From NCBI RefSeq assembly GCF_003716325.1, contig NZ_RDSR01000021.1, positions 1 through 59,713 on the forward strand: a stretch of DNA of 59,713 nt. Reading direction: 5' to 3'. The DNA comes from Cryobacterium tepidiphilum (GTDB taxonomy: Bacteria; Actinomycetota; Actinomycetes; Actinomycetales; Microbacteriaceae). Below are positions 45,978-53,610 of the stretch, piece by piece. Below the pieces are notes generated by a model that did no database searches, had not been told where the DNA came from, and was given only the letters and a program-made list of their open reading frames with translations. Within the stretch, counting starts at the first letter, position 1; each line of letters begins with the position of its first letter. Both the position numbers and the translations under genes were made by a program.

Positions 45978-46220
45978 TTAGCGCTTGCGCTCCCCTGTTT
46001 CCGCCGTCTTCGCGCCGAATGCGAACCAGGCAATCACTCCTATCAGGGGCAATAGCACCACGGCGCCGGACCATACAGTTCGCGCTGCGGCAGACATGGA
46101 TGTCGCTCGTATGATCTGGCGGAGAGCAATCACGAGAACGATGGCGAGAACCAAGAAACTCACGGACCAGAGGACGTCGTACGAATGCGGCGACGAAGGA
46201 TTCACCGCCTCAAGAGCCAT
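45978..46220 (-). CDS. Small PLD-N-domain-like membrane protein
   Basis: 80 residues with two TM segments (~17-34 and ~48-69) and a short positively charged tail. The arrangement and AAARTVWSGAVVLLPLIGVIAWFAFG resemble the PLDc_N (phospholipase D nuclease N-terminal) small membrane proteins common in Actinobacteria; these lack catalytic residues and have no known role. The ATG is preceded by AAGG. Confidence 0.78.
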   Translation of the reverse strand: MALEAVNPSSPHSYDVLWSVSFLVLAIVLVIALRQIIRATSMSAAARTVWSGAVVLLPLIGVIAWFAFGAKTAETGERKR

Positions 46221-46345
46221 CAGACCTTTTTTCGGGAAGCGCCGTGCGACTGCAACGAGGGCGCGCCGGCTTGCGCGCCCGCTTGCGCTCGAGTTGACCT
46301 GCTTTCGCCATCATGTCCTGTTCCCATGCGTCAGGTGGCGAAGGA

Positions 46346-46387
46346 GGAAACGCAGAAGGCCCGGAACCTTGCGGTTCCGGGCCTTCT
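46346..46387. repeat. 42-bp direct repeat, copy 1 (contains terminator hairpin)
   Basis: Contains a perfect 17-bp hairpin (arms 46352-46368 and 46373-46389, loop TTGC) followed by Ts on the plus strand. All 42 bases except one are repeated in the same orientation at 47558-47599. The copy lies 63 bp beyond the stop of the DUF4352-like gene and may terminate it. A smaller hairpin (8-bp stem, 46259-46280) lies nearby. Confidence 0.9.
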
Positions 46388-46450
46388 GCTTAGATCCAAG
46401 GTCGCGTACAGCTGCGGGCTCAAGCCTCTGAGCTGAGATCGAGAGTGGAC

Positions 46451-47314
46451 TTACGGCTGGACAAACACTTCGTCAGCCAACATTCCGGGCTGCACCCGTA
46501 TCTTTACGCTCTCGCCGTCGGGAACGACAAAGGCATCCGATCCAGTGGCGGATGCGCCGTTGAAGAGTTCATCGATCCCCATGTTGTCGTCGAGCATAAC
46601 GGGGTTGTCGTAACCGTTCACGACATTGCCCGCGTTGGTCACCACGTCGACGCCAACCTCCGCAGCGATCGCGGAGTCCTTGCCGGTGTAGGTCACCGTG
46701 TAGTTGACAACCTCATAGTGGGATCCAGCAGGTGCCGGGTCGTTGAACTCGTTCGCGAGGACGATCGAGTTGCCGTCCTTGCTGAAAGAATTGATGACCA
46801 CGGTCCAGTTCTCGCTGCTGATGACCGAACCGATTGCCACAGGGTTCTCGCGCGTCCCCTCAGCGGTGGCCGTCTCCGCTGTCGGCGATTCCTCTGCGGG
46901 CGCTTGCCCCGCTGCCGCCGGCTTTTCTACGACGACGCTCTCATCCCCAAAGGCCTCGTTGAAAGAGGCGGCGACGACGGCGAAGAACACGATGAAAGCA
47001 ACGATCGTTCCCACTACGGAGATAATGAGCCCCGCGATGCCCAAACCCTTACCGGTTCCCTTCAGGAACAGGGAAACGATCGCGAGGATGAAGGCAATCG
47101 GGAGAAGAATCCAGCCGATGATCAGAGCACCTGGAATGCAGGCGAAAATGAATCCAACGATGGAGATGATCAGCGCGATAAGGGCCAACACATTGCGGCC
47201 TTGTTTTGGTGCCTGCGTCTGCCACTGCTGCTGATCGTGGGTCGACGGGTGTGATTGCTGGGATGAAGTAGGCGGCACTGACTGCGAGCCCGCCCCCGGC
47301 TCTTGGAGTGTCAT
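46451..47314 (-). CDS. DUF4190/DUF4352-like membrane-anchored protein
   Basis: A 287-residue protein. A Gln/Ser/Pro-rich cytoplasmic start is followed by two close TM stretches (NVLALIALIISIVGFIFACIPGALIIGWILLPIAFILAIVSLFL and GLGIAGLIISVVGTIVAFIVFFAVVAA). A Pro/Ala/Glu linker leads to an extracellular domain (SENWTVVINSFSKDGN ... SHYEVVNYTVTYTGKDSA) of the immunoglobulin-like DUF4352 type. G+C content is visibly lower than in neighbouring genes. The start at 47314 (MTLQEPGAGSQ) avoids an atypical basic upstream stretch. Function unknown. Confidence 0.82.
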   Translation of the reverse strand: MTLQEPGAGSQSVPPTSSQQSHPSTHDQQQWQTQAPKQGRNVLALIALIISIVGFIFACIPGALIIGWILLPIAFILAIVSLFLKGTGKGLGIAGLIISVVGTIVAFIVFFAVVAASFNEAFGDESVVVEKPAAAGQAPAEESPTAETATAEGTRENPVAIGSVISSENWTVVINSFSKDGNSIVLANEFNDPAPAGSHYEVVNYTVTYTGKDSAIAAEVGVDVVTNAGNVVNGYDNPVMLDDNMGIDELFNGASATGSDAFVVPDGESVKIRVQPGMLADEVFVQP

Positions 47315-47557
47315 GCACCAAGCTTTTCGCAAACGTCGGGCACGCCGAGAGGCCCAGTTCTGGGGAGGCACGGAACCAGCTCACCTTCAGCCCCCCAGAA
47401 ATCAGCGTCATCATCGACCTCTCCCGCCGGCACGGACGTTACCGATCCGCCTGAAGGGTCAGGAACCGACCATCCCGGTGCGAACGAAGGTCGATATGCG
47501 ACCCCTCAGCGGAAAAGCAGGCGATTCGCGTGTAGTTTCCGGATGGGCCAGGAGGCA

Positions 47558-47599
47558 GGAAACACAGAAGGCCCGGAACCTTGCGGTTCCGGGCCTTCT
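47558..47599 (-). repeat. 42-bp direct repeat, copy 2 (terminator of tRNA-fMet)
   Basis: Same sequence as 46346-46387 with one difference (CAC for CGC). The hairpin arms are 47566-47580 and 47585-47599 with loop TTGC. It sits 21 bp downstream of the tRNA 3' end on the minus strand, so its original role is probably the tRNA terminator. The 243-bp stretch 47315-47557 holds nothing recognisable. Confidence 0.88.
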
Positions 47600-47620
47600 C
47601 GGTGTTTATTCAACACAGCG

Positions 47621-47694
47621 TTGCGGGGACAGGATTTGAACCTGCGACCTCTGGGTTATGAGCCCAGCGAGCTACCGAACTGCTCCACCCCGCG
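47621..47694 (-). tRNA. Initiator tRNA-Met (anticodon CAU)
   Basis: 74 nt without encoded CCA. On the minus strand the acceptor CGCGGGG pairs with CCCCGCA, leaving the C1-A72 mismatch diagnostic of bacterial initiator tRNA. The anticodon stem is CTGGG/CCCAG around loop CTCATAA, with the CAT anticodon complementary to 47658-47660. The D arm AGCAGTTCGGTAGCT and T arm GCAGGTTCAAATCCTGT are intact. Confidence 0.96.
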
Positions 47695-47718
47695 CTACGT
47701 CCACAACTCTAACACAGC

Positions 47719-47751
47719 GGTGGGGCGAGGCCGAATCGGCCCCGCCCCACC
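47719..47751 (-). terminator. Terminator hairpin after the UPF0182 gene
   Basis: A 15-bp stem with one mismatch (GGTGGGGCGAGGCCG / CGGCCCCGCCCCACC) and loop AAT, 17 bp beyond the stop of the UPF0182 gene on the minus strand and before tRNA-fMet. Confidence 0.82.
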
Positions 47752-47767
47752 ACGCGCTTCTGCGAAG

Positions 47768-50677
47768 CTACTCGCCGAGCAGCGCCAACATGGAGGCCAC
47801 CGTGTCGGAGAGCTTCTTGTCGGCAGCGCCGTACGCCGCGAAGTCGCCCTTCTTCAGTGCGGCATCCTTATCGGCGATCGCCTGGCGCGCCACCTGCAGC
47901 AGGTTCGCGAGCTTCGCATCCGTCGTCGGGTTGCCGGTTGAGGGCGGCGTCGTGCCGGGCTTGGGCGTCCCTCCCCCGGTGCTCGGCGGTGTCGTGCTCG
48001 GCGGCACATCGGTATCACCGGCATTGGCCCCGGAGTCGCCGCCGAACAGCACGTCGAGCGCCTTGTCGAGGGTGTCCTCGAACGCGATCTGGTCACCGAA
48101 CGCCACGAGCACCTTCTGCAGCAGCGGATAGCTGGTGTTACCGGTCGACTGCACGTACACCGGCTGCACATACAGCAGACCGCCACCCACGGGCAGGGTG
48201 AGCAGGTTGCCGTTGGTGACCTTCGACTGGCCCTGCTTCAGCAGGTTGAGGGCCTGGGAGACCACCGGGTCGGCATTGAACTTCGCCTGCACCTGACCGG
48301 GTCCGGGCACCGTGTCATCCTTGGGCAGGGTCAGCAGTGTCAGCGAACCGTATCCCTTCGCCCGGGTGCCGTCCTTCGACCCCGCATCGGCGTTCACCGC
48401 CAGGTAGCCGGTGAGCACGTTCCGGCTGGTCGTGCCGGACGAGGCCGGGATGAACGTCGTGTACAGCGAGTACGACGGACTCTCCTGGCCGGGCATCTGC
48501 ATCGTCAGGTAGTACGGCGGCTGCGGGATCGTGTCGCCGGCGGCCGACACCGGGTCGTTGGGTACGGCCCACTCGTCGTCGTGCGAGTAGAACGAGCCGG
48601 CATCCGTCACGTGGTACTCGGTGAGCACCGAACGCTGCACCTTGAACATGTCGGCCGGGTACCGCACGTGGCTCATCAGGTCGCCCGACATCTCGCTCAT
48701 CGGCTTCAGGCTCGACGGGAAGATCTTCTGCCAGGTCTTCAGCAGCGGGTCCTCGGCATCCCAGGCGTACAGGGTCACCGACCCGTCGTACGCGTCGACG
48801 GTGGCCTTCACCGAGTTGCGGATGTAGTTGATCTGGTCGAGCGCGAACGGCTTGGCCGGCGTCTCGGTGTCGGTGATCGCCTCGGAGAGCCCGACGGGCG
48901 TCGAGTACGGGTACGTCGCCGACGTCGTGTAACCGTCGATGATCCATTTGATGCGCCCGTCGACGACCGACGGATACGCGTCGGAGTCGAGCGTCAGGTA
49001 CGGCGCCACCTTCTGCACACGGTCGAGCGGATTGCGGTCGTAGAGGATCTGCGACTCGTCGTTCACCGAGTCCGAGAGGAAGATCTGCTCGGACTGGAAC
49101 TTCAGCGCGTAGATGAGCTTCGTGAAGGCGTTGTCGAGCTTCGGCCCGCCGTCGCCGCTGAACGTCGTGTAGGTCTGCTCCTCGCCGTCCTTGCTCGACG
49201 GGTAGTCGAGCTCCACGGGCTTGGTGCCCTTCGGCCCGCCGACGATGGAGTAGGTGGGCGAGCTCTGGCCGAAGTAGACGCGCGGCTCGAACTTCCCGAG
49301 CTCCCCGGTGGTGGGGATGCCCGACTCGAGGAAGACCGGCTGGCCGTCTGCGGAACGCTGGTTTCCGTACGCGGCGACCATCCCGTATCCGTGGGTGTAA
49401 ACGGTGGTCGAGTTCACCCAGCTGTTCAGGCCCGTGAGGTAGGTGTCGTCGAGCCCGCGCACGGCCACGACGGCGTCCTGCGACTTGCCGTCGATCGTGT
49501 AGCGGTCGACGTCGAGGTTCGACGGGAACTGGTAGTACTGCTTGAACTGTTCCAGTTGTGCGAACGCGTCGCTCACCTTGGCCGGGTCGATGATGCGAAT
49601 GTTCGCGGTCGTCTCGGCGTCGGCGCGCAGCGCCCCCGGCTCGGCCGTGGTCTTCGCGTCGTACGGCACCTCCTTCACGTCGGACAGCCCGTAGGCGTCG
49701 CGCGTGAGGTCGATGTTGCGCTGGATGTACTGGGATTCGAGCGCCTTGGCGTTCGGCTCCACCTGGAACCGCTGGATGACCCACGGGTAGAGCGAGCCGA
49801 CGATGAGGCTCGAGATGATCAGCAGGGCCAGGCCGATGACGGGCAGCCGCCAGCGCCCGATGATCGCCGTGACCAGGAACAGCAGGGCGACCACGAGGGC
49901 CGCGCCCGAGAGGATCGCCCGGCCGGGGATGTTCGCGTGGACGTCGGTGTACCCCGCCCCGGTGAGGAGGCCGTTGGAGTGAGTGAGGGTCGAGTACTGG
50001 TCGAGCCAGATGCTCACGGCCTGCAGCAGCAGGTAGATCGCGGCCGTGACCGCGATCTGCACGCGCGCCGACTTCGAGATCAGCACCTCGCGACCGCTGA
50101 CGCGGATCGCCCCGTAGAGGTAGCTGGTGGCGATCGCGGCGAGCGCCGAGATGAACACCACAGCGGATGCGAAGGCGAGCAGCGAGTGGTAGAACGGCAG
50201 GTCGAACAGGTAGAACGAGATGTCGAAGTGGAACTGCGGGTCTTCCTTGCCGACCGGGGTGCGGTTCAGCCACATCAGCACCGGCTGCCAGCGGGTGGAT
50301 GCGGCGACGCCGGCGAACAGGCCGAGCAGCGCCGGGATGCCGTAGGTCGCGAGCCGGCGCAGCGGCTCGATGACCTGCTGGTAGCGGTCGACCTGGGCGT
50401 TGAGCTTGGCATAGACCGGCCGCAGCCGGTACGCAAGCTGGATGCTCACCCACACCGGGACGGCCATGGCGATGAAACCGACGAAGAACAAGACGGTGCC
50501 GGCGATCCACTGGGTCGTCAACACGGGCAGGAATCCGAGCTGGTCGTACCAGAGCACGTCGGTGTACAGCCCGGCGAAGATGAAGAACAGGATCACCAGC
50601 GCGACCACGATGCCGGCCGTGATCGCCAGCGGTGCTCTACTTCGTCGGGGGGCTGCTGTGGAGGATGCGGATGTCAC
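47768..50677 (-). CDS. UPF0182 family large membrane protein
   Basis: A 969-residue protein with seven TM segments in the first third (from LAITAGIVVALVILFFIFAGLYTDVLWYDQLGF to ~315) and a large extracytoplasmic domain (EVPYDAKTTAEP ... DRNPLDRVQKVAPYLTLDSDAYPSVVDGRIKWIIDGYTT). The C-terminus has an acidic, Thr/Pro-rich linker and a helical tail. It is orthologous in type and position to Mycobacterium Rv3193c. Function not established. The GTG start leads the family N-terminus. It lies downstream of the PDZ/S16 protease gene. Confidence 0.93.
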   Translation of the reverse strand: MTSASSTAAPRRSRAPLAITAGIVVALVILFFIFAGLYTDVLWYDQLGFLPVLTTQWIAGTVLFFVGFIAMAVPVWVSIQLAYRLRPVYAKLNAQVDRYQQVIEPLRRLATYGIPALLGLFAGVAASTRWQPVLMWLNRTPVGKEDPQFHFDISFYLFDLPFYHSLLAFASAVVFISALAAIATSYLYGAIRVSGREVLISKSARVQIAVTAAIYLLLQAVSIWLDQYSTLTHSNGLLTGAGYTDVHANIPGRAILSGAALVVALLFLVTAIIGRWRLPVIGLALLIISSLIVGSLYPWVIQRFQVEPNAKALESQYIQRNIDLTRDAYGLSDVKEVPYDAKTTAEPGALRADAETTANIRIIDPAKVSDAFAQLEQFKQYYQFPSNLDVDRYTIDGKSQDAVVAVRGLDDTYLTGLNSWVNSTTVYTHGYGMVAAYGNQRSADGQPVFLESGIPTTGELGKFEPRVYFGQSSPTYSIVGGPKGTKPVELDYPSSKDGEEQTYTTFSGDGGPKLDNAFTKLIYALKFQSEQIFLSDSVNDESQILYDRNPLDRVQKVAPYLTLDSDAYPSVVDGRIKWIIDGYTTSATYPYSTPVGLSEAITDTETPAKPFALDQINYIRNSVKATVDAYDGSVTLYAWDAEDPLLKTWQKIFPSSLKPMSEMSGDLMSHVRYPADMFKVQRSVLTEYHVTDAGSFYSHDDEWAVPNDPVSAAGDTIPQPPYYLTMQMPGQESPSYSLYTTFIPASSGTTSRNVLTGYLAVNADAGSKDGTRAKGYGSLTLLTLPKDDTVPGPGQVQAKFNADPVVSQALNLLKQGQSKVTNGNLLTLPVGGGLLYVQPVYVQSTGNTSYPLLQKVLVAFGDQIAFEDTLDKALDVLFGGDSGANAGDTDVPPSTTPPSTGGGTPKPGTTPPSTGNPTTDAKLANLLQVARQAIADKDAALKKGDFAAYGAADKKLSDTVASMLALLGE

Positions 50678-50793
50678 GAATTATGCCTCTTGCTCACTCA
50701 GAACACGGTCGGACCCATCCTAGACAAGCGTGGTGGGGAGAACGCCCAGAGGACGCCCGGCGAACGCCCAGAAGACGAGCGTCCGTCGGCGGG

Positions 50794-51906
50794 TCAGGAA
50801 GCGGGGCAGGTGGGCAGCTCGGAGACGCCCTCGCCGGTGCGGATGGCGTCGAGGGCCGTGATCGAATCGTCGAGCGTCTGCACGGCGAAAACCGTGAGCC
50901 CGTCGGGCACGTGCCCGGTCACCTCTGCACAGTTCGCAGCCGGGGCGAGGAACCATTCGGCGCCGGCACGCTTGGCCCCGTAGAGCTTCTGCTGGATGCC
51001 GCCGATGGGGCCGACGGTGCCGGACGGGTCGATGGTGCCGGTGCCGGCGACGTCTTCGCCGCCCTGGATCGCGCCGGGAGTGAGCTTGTCGATGATCCCG
51101 AGGGCGAACATCATGCCGGCGCTCGGGCCGCCCACCTTGTCGAGCTGGATCTCGACGTCGAACGGGAAGCGGTACTCCATCTTCACGTTGATGCCCGCCA
51201 CCACGGTGTCGCCGACGCTCGTCGGGGTGACGGCGACGGTGCGGTGCGCACCGTCCCGGGTGATGCCGATGTGCGCCTCGGTTCCGGCACCGTTCTTCTG
51301 CAACGCGGCGCGCAGCTCGGCGATGCTCGCGACGGCGGTTCCGTTGACCGAGTCGACGGAGTCGCCCGCCTCCAGCACGCCGGTGGACGGGGAGCCGTCG
51401 GGGACGCCCACCACCGAGACGGAGATCGGGAAGTCGTAGCCCAGGTGGGTCAGGGCGGCCGCGATGGCGTCCTGCTGGGAGTTCACCATGGCGGCTTCAC
51501 TCTGTGCGGCGACCTCCTTCTGGGTCACCTGCGGCGGGAACGCCTTGTCGATCGGGATGACGGCGGCGCTCGTGTCGAACCAGGCCCGGATGACGCCGAG
51601 CCAGTTGGGCCGCTGCGACGGGGACCCGACCTGGGAGACGGTGAGCAGGTCGAGGCTGCCCTTGGTCGGGTACACGGGTTCGCCGTCGATGCTGATGAGC
51701 GGGACGTCCTTGCCGCTCTGCTGGCCCACGGCATCCGTCGACCCCAGCGTGTTGAACACCGGGCCGGGCTTGTCGATGACGTACGGCGCGGGCACGATCG
51801 CCAGGACGAAGGCGATCACGAGCGCGATCAGGAGCACGATCCAGCCGGCGCGCGCGACGGGCCGGTCGCGCCGGGGCGCAGAGGGGTCGTCTACGAAGAG
51901 GGCCAC
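50794..51906 (-). CDS. PDZ/Lon-like (S16) membrane-anchored protease (YlbL family)
   Basis: A 370-residue protein. A cytoplasmic start is followed by one TM (~21-38), a degenerate extracellular region, a PDZ domain (~165-230) with GVLEAGDSVDSVNGTAV, then an S16 domain with catalytic-type S262 (GGPSAGMMFALG) and K307 (PIGGIQQKLYGA), so the Lon Ser-Lys dyad is intact. It is a homologue of Rv3194c/YlbL. GGAAGGA 7-8 nt before the GTG at 51906 fixes the start; the longer frame to 51957 lacks such a site. It probably processes envelope proteins. Confidence 0.93.
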   Translation of the reverse strand: MALFVDDPSAPRRDRPVARAGWIVLLIALVIAFVLAIVPAPYVIDKPGPVFNTLGSTDAVGQQSGKDVPLISIDGEPVYPTKGSLDLLTVSQVGSPSQRPNWLGVIRAWFDTSAAVIPIDKAFPPQVTQKEVAAQSEAAMVNSQQDAIAAALTHLGYDFPISVSVVGVPDGSPSTGVLEAGDSVDSVNGTAVASIAELRAALQKNGAGTEAHIGITRDGAHRTVAVTPTSVGDTVVAGINVKMEYRFPFDVEIQLDKVGGPSAGMMFALGIIDKLTPGAIQGGEDVAGTGTIDPSGTVGPIGGIQQKLYGAKRAGAEWFLAPAANCAEVTGHVPDGLTVFAVQTLDDSITALDAIRTGEGVSELPTCPAS

Positions 51907-52038
51907 CGCGATCCTTCCGGGCGTCGGGGAGGATGTTCGCGGTGGGCGGACATCCAAGCGCTCCAGCCTAGGGCATTTCCCAGTCGGGGCCGGGGCGCAA
52001 GGGCTAGCGTAGAAGCAAGCAACTGGGAGGTGCCTGAA

Positions 52039-53409
52039 GTGGCAGACAACTCACGACCCGACGACGAACCCGGCGACGACGGCATTCCCGACGAGTTCCG
52101 GGACATGTTGCGGGACATCCTCTCGGGGAAATCCTCGATCGACCCCAGCCAGCTGGCGGGAGCGGCCGGGCTGCCCAGCGACCCGGCGAGCGTCGCGGCG
52201 CTGATGAACCAGCTGCAGGGCGCCCTCTTCAGCGGCGGCGACGGCTCCATCAACTGGGACATCGCCCTCAAGCAGGGGCAGGAGCGCGCCGCGGCTGGGC
52301 AGCTCACGCCGACCGACGCGGAACGTGCGGCGCTCCAGCAGGCCTTCCGGATCGCCGCACTCTGGCTCGACGACGTGACCGCGGTGGCGGAACTCCTGAC
52401 CGCGCCGGGCCTGATCACCCGCAAGGAGTGGGTGACAGCGACCATGCCGCTGTGGACGCAGCTGGCGTCCCCGGTGGCCTCCAGCATCTCCGACGCGCTC
52501 ACCCGGGTGCTCACCGAGCAGGCCCCCGAAGAGCTCCGCGGCATGATCGCCAATGCCGGACAGGTCATGCGCAGCCTCGGGGGCACTCTCTTCGCGATGC
52601 AGCTCGGCCAGGTCGTCGGGCAACTCTCCAGCGAGGTGGTCTCCGGCGGTGACGTCGGCATCCCGCTCATGGGCGAGGAGGAGGCGGTGCTGCTCCCGCA
52701 GAACGTCGCGGCGTTCGGCGAGGGCCTCGACATCCCCGCCGACCAGGTGCACATCTACCTTGCGGTGCGCGAGCTCGCGCATGCCCGGCTGTTCCGCCAC
52801 TCGCGCTGGCTGCGCCTGCACCTGATCTCCTCCGTCACCGAGTTCGCCCGCGGCATCCGCATCGACACCGAGCGCCTCGAAGAGCTGGCCTCCACCTTCG
52901 ACCCGTCGAACCCGGAGGAACTGCGCCAGGCGATGGTCAACGGCTCGCTCATCCCGCCCAAGACCGACGCACAGCTCGCCGCCCTCGGACGCCTGGAGAC
53001 CATGCTGGCGCTCGTGGAGGGCTGGGTCGACGTGGTCACCGCCGAAGCCACCGAACGGCTCCCGTCCTCCGGCGCGATCGCCGAGACGGTGCGCCGGCGC
53101 CGCGCCTCAGGCGGCCCGGCCGAGTCGGCGTTCGCGGCGCTCGTGGGCCTCGAGCTCCGGCCTCGCCGGCTGCGCGAGGCGGCGGCCATGTGGCAGGCCG
53201 TGACGGATGCCGTCGGCAACGACGCGCGCGACGCGCTCTGGGCGCACCCCGACCTGCTGCCCACGGCGCAGGACCTCGACGACCCGTCAGGCCTCGTCGC
53301 CCGGCTGACCGGTGCCGCGTCGGGCGAGGAGCCCGTGCTCGACGAGATCGACCAGGCGCTGGAAGACCTGCTGCGCGACGACGGAACCGAGCGCCCGCAC
53401 GAGGAGTAG
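52039..53409 (+). CDS. DUF2342 zincin-like protein (Rv3195 type)
   Basis: A 456-residue protein of the actinobacterial putative hydrolase/zinc metallopeptidase-like family. The acidic N-terminus is followed by helices. The characteristic motif is HIYLAVRELAHARLFRHSRWLRLHL, which replaces a classical HExxH, then FDPSNPEELRQAM. The C-terminal LVGLELRPRRLREAAAMWQAV is conserved. Reaction unknown; a peptidase role is inferred from fold assignments only. GGGAGG (52025-52030) lies 8 nt before GTG 52039. It is divergent from the S16 protease. Confidence 0.88.
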   Translation: MADNSRPDDEPGDDGIPDEFRDMLRDILSGKSSIDPSQLAGAAGLPSDPASVAALMNQLQGALFSGGDGSINWDIALKQGQERAAAGQLTPTDAERAALQQAFRIAALWLDDVTAVAELLTAPGLITRKEWVTATMPLWTQLASPVASSISDALTRVLTEQAPEELRGMIANAGQVMRSLGGTLFAMQLGQVVGQLSSEVVSGGDVGIPLMGEEEAVLLPQNVAAFGEGLDIPADQVHIYLAVRELAHARLFRHSRWLRLHLISSVTEFARGIRIDTERLEELASTFDPSNPEELRQAMVNGSLIPPKTDAQLAALGRLETMLALVEGWVDVVTAEATERLPSSGAIAETVRRRRASGGPAESAFAALVGLELRPRRLREAAAMWQAVTDAVGNDARDALWAHPDLLPTAQDLDDPSGLVARLTGAASGEEPVLDEIDQALEDLLRDDGTERPHEE

Positions 53410-53473
53410 CTCACCTGGCCTCCTTCAGCCTCCTGTCGTCGCTCGGGGGCTCCCTCCCACCTGCCTTCCTTCG

Positions 53474-53530
53474 CGAGTGCGGCCGAACGGTCGCCTCGGC
53501 GCGCGAAAGGCGGCACGAAGCCCGCACTCG
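53474..53530. repeat. Structured intergenic palindrome
   Basis: Outer arms CGAGTGCGG (53474-53482) and CCGCACTCG (53522-53530) are perfect. An inner stem (GTCGCCT with AGGCGGC, 6 of 7) lies between them. It falls between the DUF2342 gene and the cyclodehydratase-like gene, so a terminator for the former is plausible. The arm start resembles that of the palindrome at 30696. Confidence 0.6.
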
Positions 53531-53562
53531 TGGAGAGCAGTGGGGGCGACCGGGCGCGCGGA

Positions 53563-53576
53563 CTGTGGATAACTTC
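53563..53576 (+). promoter_or_regulatory. Shared 14-bp element upstream of the cyclodehydratase-like gene
   Basis: CTGTGGATAACTTC on the plus strand, 34 nt before the ATG at 53611. It is identical in sequence, orientation and spacing to the elements before tadA and the DUF6318 gene. The complement contains the DnaA-box sequence TTATCCACA. Confidence 0.6.
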
Positions 53577-53610
53577 GGCGGGCGGTCCGGCGGAGGCGCA
53601 TCATGTCGGC

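Noticed and set aside
46346..47599. Insertion sequence flanked by the 42-bp repeats
   Set aside because: The repeats are direct and contain a terminator hairpin, and the only gene between them is a membrane protein; no transposase or terminal inverted repeats are present.
48581..50983. Very long open frame (about 800 codons) antisense to the UPF0182 gene
   Set aside because: High-GC shadow: the translation is Arg/Val/Gly/His-rich, matches no family, and the sense strand codes an intact conserved protein.
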